From NCBI GenBank assembly GCA_963792875.1, contig CAWBXV010000006.1, positions 372,001 through 436,000 on the forward strand: DNA of 64,000 nt. The letters run 5' to 3'. The notes beneath the pieces are model-generated. The model saw only the letters and a list, made by a program, of their open reading frames with translations. It was not told the origin of the DNA and did no database searches. Numbering within the stretch: the stretch's first letter is position 1; the number at the start of each line of letters is the position of its first letter. The DNA is from JAHEGP01 sp963792875 (lineage in GTDB: Bacteria > Pseudomonadota > Gammaproteobacteria > Pseudomonadales > JAHEGP01). A program made the position numbers and the translations under genes. Shown here in pieces: positions 62,674-64,000 of the stretch.

Positions 62674-64000
62674 ATGACCGAGAGGCCCGTCGCCCGCAAG
62701 ATCAAGTATGCCCGTGTGCGTCCAGCACGCAACCTGAACCTGCTCTCGCACCGAGAGATTGCCGGGGTCATGGCGTCCAACGAAGAGGTTTTCCAGCGGT
62801 TTCGCGAGTGTGCCCTGGCCGTGCTCAGTACCGGCGAGGACCGAGACGACCCCGCTGCGGCGCTGAAGAGTTACGACGATTTTGCTATCCGCGTGGTGCC
62901 CGAGTCGCGTGGTGTCACGCTCGAAGTGTTCAACGCGCCGTCGGTGGCCTTCGTCGATGGGGTCATGATCCGTGGTGTTCAGGAGCACCTGTTCGCGGTG
63001 CTGCGCGACATACTGTACACCGATCACAAGCTCAATCAGATCGGCCAGTTTTCCATGAACACGCCCGAGGGTATCACCGACGCCGTGTTCCGCATATTGC
63101 GCAACGCCGGTATCGTGCGGCCGAATCTCGCGCCCAACCTGGTGGTGTGCTGGGGCGGGCACTCGATCAGCCGCGATGAGTACGAATACTGCAAGCGGGT
63201 GGGATATGAGCTCGGCCTGCGCGGCCTGGATATCGCCACGGGTTGCGGCATAGGCGCTATGAAGGGCCCCATGAAGGGCGCGGTCGTCGGGCACGGCAAG
63301 CAGCAGATCGGCACGGGCCGCTACATTGGTATCACCGAGCCGGGCATCATCGCCGCGGAGTCGCCCAATCCCACGGTCAATGAGCTGGTGATCCTCCCCG
63401 ATATCGAGAAGCGCCTGGAGGCGTTCGTCAGGCTGGCGCATGCCATCGTGGTGTTTCCCGGCGGCGCCGGTACGGCGGAGGAAGTGCTCTTTCTGCTGGG
63501 GCTGATGATGCAGCCCGACAACGCCGGGCTGTCGCTGCCGCTGATTTTTGCCGCGTCGCCGGCTAGCGAGGCCTACTTTCTAGAGCTCGACTGCTTTATC
63601 CGCAGCACGCTGGGAGAGAGTGCCACGCGCTATTACGAGATCATCGTGGGGCAGCCGGCGCTGGTCGCCCAGCGCGCCCGCAAGGGCGTGGAGCACGTGC
63701 TCCATCATCGGCACAAAGCCAGCGAATCCTATGCTTACAACTGGCGCCTGGCGATCCCCGGGGCGCTGCAGCAGCCCTTCGTGCCGACCCATGCCAGTAT
63801 GGCCAGCCTGCGCCTGCGCAGGTCGCTGCCGCCGGAGCAGCTGGCAGCCCAGCTGCGCTGCGCCTTCTCCGGTATCGTGGCAGGCAACGTCAAGGCGTTT
63901 GGCTGCGAGCAGATACGCGCACACGGGCCCTATCAGCTCCAGGGTGATGCCGATATCGTGGCGGCCCTGGATCGTCTGCTGCGCTTCTTCGTGTCGCAGG
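62674..64000 (+). CDS. ppnN: Nucleotide 5'-monophosphate nucleosidase PpnN, cut by the window end
   Basis: At least 442 codons from ATG 62674, open to the right edge. The LOG-family core has ATGCGIGAMKGPMKGAVVGH and VVFPGGAGTAEEVLFLLG, the PGGxGTxxE active-site loop near residue 265. The N-terminal region (LNLLSHREIAGVMASNEEV) and long C-terminal half match PpnN/YgdH rather than the shorter plant-type LOG proteins. PpnN splits nucleoside monophosphates to base and ribose-5-phosphate and is regulated by (p)ppGpp in E. coli. Divergent from msrA. Confidence 0.93.
   Translation, partial: MTERPVARKIKYARVRPARNLNLLSHREIAGVMASNEEVFQRFRECALAVLSTGEDRDDPAAALKSYDDFAIRVVPESRGVTLEVFNAPSVAFVDGVMIRGVQEHLFAVLRDILYTDHKLNQIGQFSMNTPEGITDAVFRILRNAGIVRPNLAPNLVVCWGGHSISRDEYEYCKRVGYELGLRGLDIATGCGIGAMKGPMKGAVVGHGKQQIGTGRYIGITEPGIIAAESPNPTVNELVILPDIEKRLEAFVRLAHAIVVFPGGAGTAEEVLFLLGLMMQPDNAGLSLPLIFAASPASEAYFLELDCFIRSTLGESATRYYEIIVGQPALVAQRARKGVEHVLHHRHKASESYAYNWRLAIPGALQQPFVPTHASMASLRLRRSLPPEQLAAQLRCAFSGIVAGNVKAFGCEQIRAHGPYQLQGDADIVAALDRLLRFFVSQ

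Overview
The window is a piece of bacterial chromosome, most likely gammaproteobacterial. A mosaic, heavily damaged defence island (about 1-25,511) abuts an orderly, gene-dense, GC-rich core (about 25,512-64,000). The core encodes a wax-ester synthase/DGAT, a steroid 5-alpha-reductase-like enzyme, a cytochrome P450, a luciferase-like and a Ddn-type enzyme of F420/FMN families, HrpB, MltD, MsrA, PpnN, a DUF6164 protein and a YihG-like acyltransferase. That set suggests a marine lipid-degrading gammaproteobacterium, perhaps Halieaceae (OM60/NOR5)-like. The lineage is an inference from gene content; there is no rRNA here.

Island, 1-25,511. In order: the end of a large helical protein broken by three frameshifts; RhuM; a fragment of a Fic-gene tail; a DUF429-like gene fused by deletion to the last part of a Septu PtuA ATPase, followed by an intact PtuB nuclease; a stub of hsdR; a Fic protein; a complete-length but five-times frameshifted type I restriction subunit HsdR; a second type of Fic protein; McrB (one frameshift) and McrC; an 811-residue TOTE-type primase-helicase; the end of a DUF4143 ATPase; two insertion sequences side by side; a four-gene operon starting with a MNT/HEPN toxin-antitoxin pair; a headless second copy of the Fic gene; a small gene with a nonsense codon; two intact overlapping genes of unknown function; a second, broken DUF4143 ATPase; and an ISAs1-type transposase remnant that marks the right edge. 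No HsdM or HsdS is present.

The strongest structural signal is in how the island is put together. The same Fic 3' tail (33 bp) stands directly upstream of three unrelated cargo blocks. Two blocks are bracketed in the same way, by Fic on the left and a DUF4143 ATPase on the right, but hold different genes (McrBC + TOTE in one, the unknown trio in the other). This looks like exchange of defence cassettes between shared flanks.

Core, 25,512-49,400. Short-chain dehydrogenase, quinone oxidoreductase, HrpB, an alpha/beta hydrolase with a beta-solenoid-like tail, acyltransferase, a helix-hairpin-helix protein with a Lys-rich tail and a possible frameshift site, PLP decarboxylase, alkaline phosphatase, an Omp85-family outer-membrane protein, hydrolase-OsmC fusion, esterase, PNPOx-like and luciferase-like flavoenzymes, and a lipid/steroid group (SDR, enoyl-reductase-like, WS/DGAT, 5-alpha-reductase-like). 

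Insert, 49,466-53,813. A patatin-like phospholipase in AT-richer DNA lies between two 64-bp direct repeats, followed by an IS4-family element. 

Core, 53,814-64,000. tRNA-Arg(TCG), a Ddn-like protein, P450, a periplasmic polyamine-binding-type protein translationally coupled to a GGDEF-EAL receptor (NspS-MbaA-like), MltD, MsrA and PpnN, which runs off the right end.
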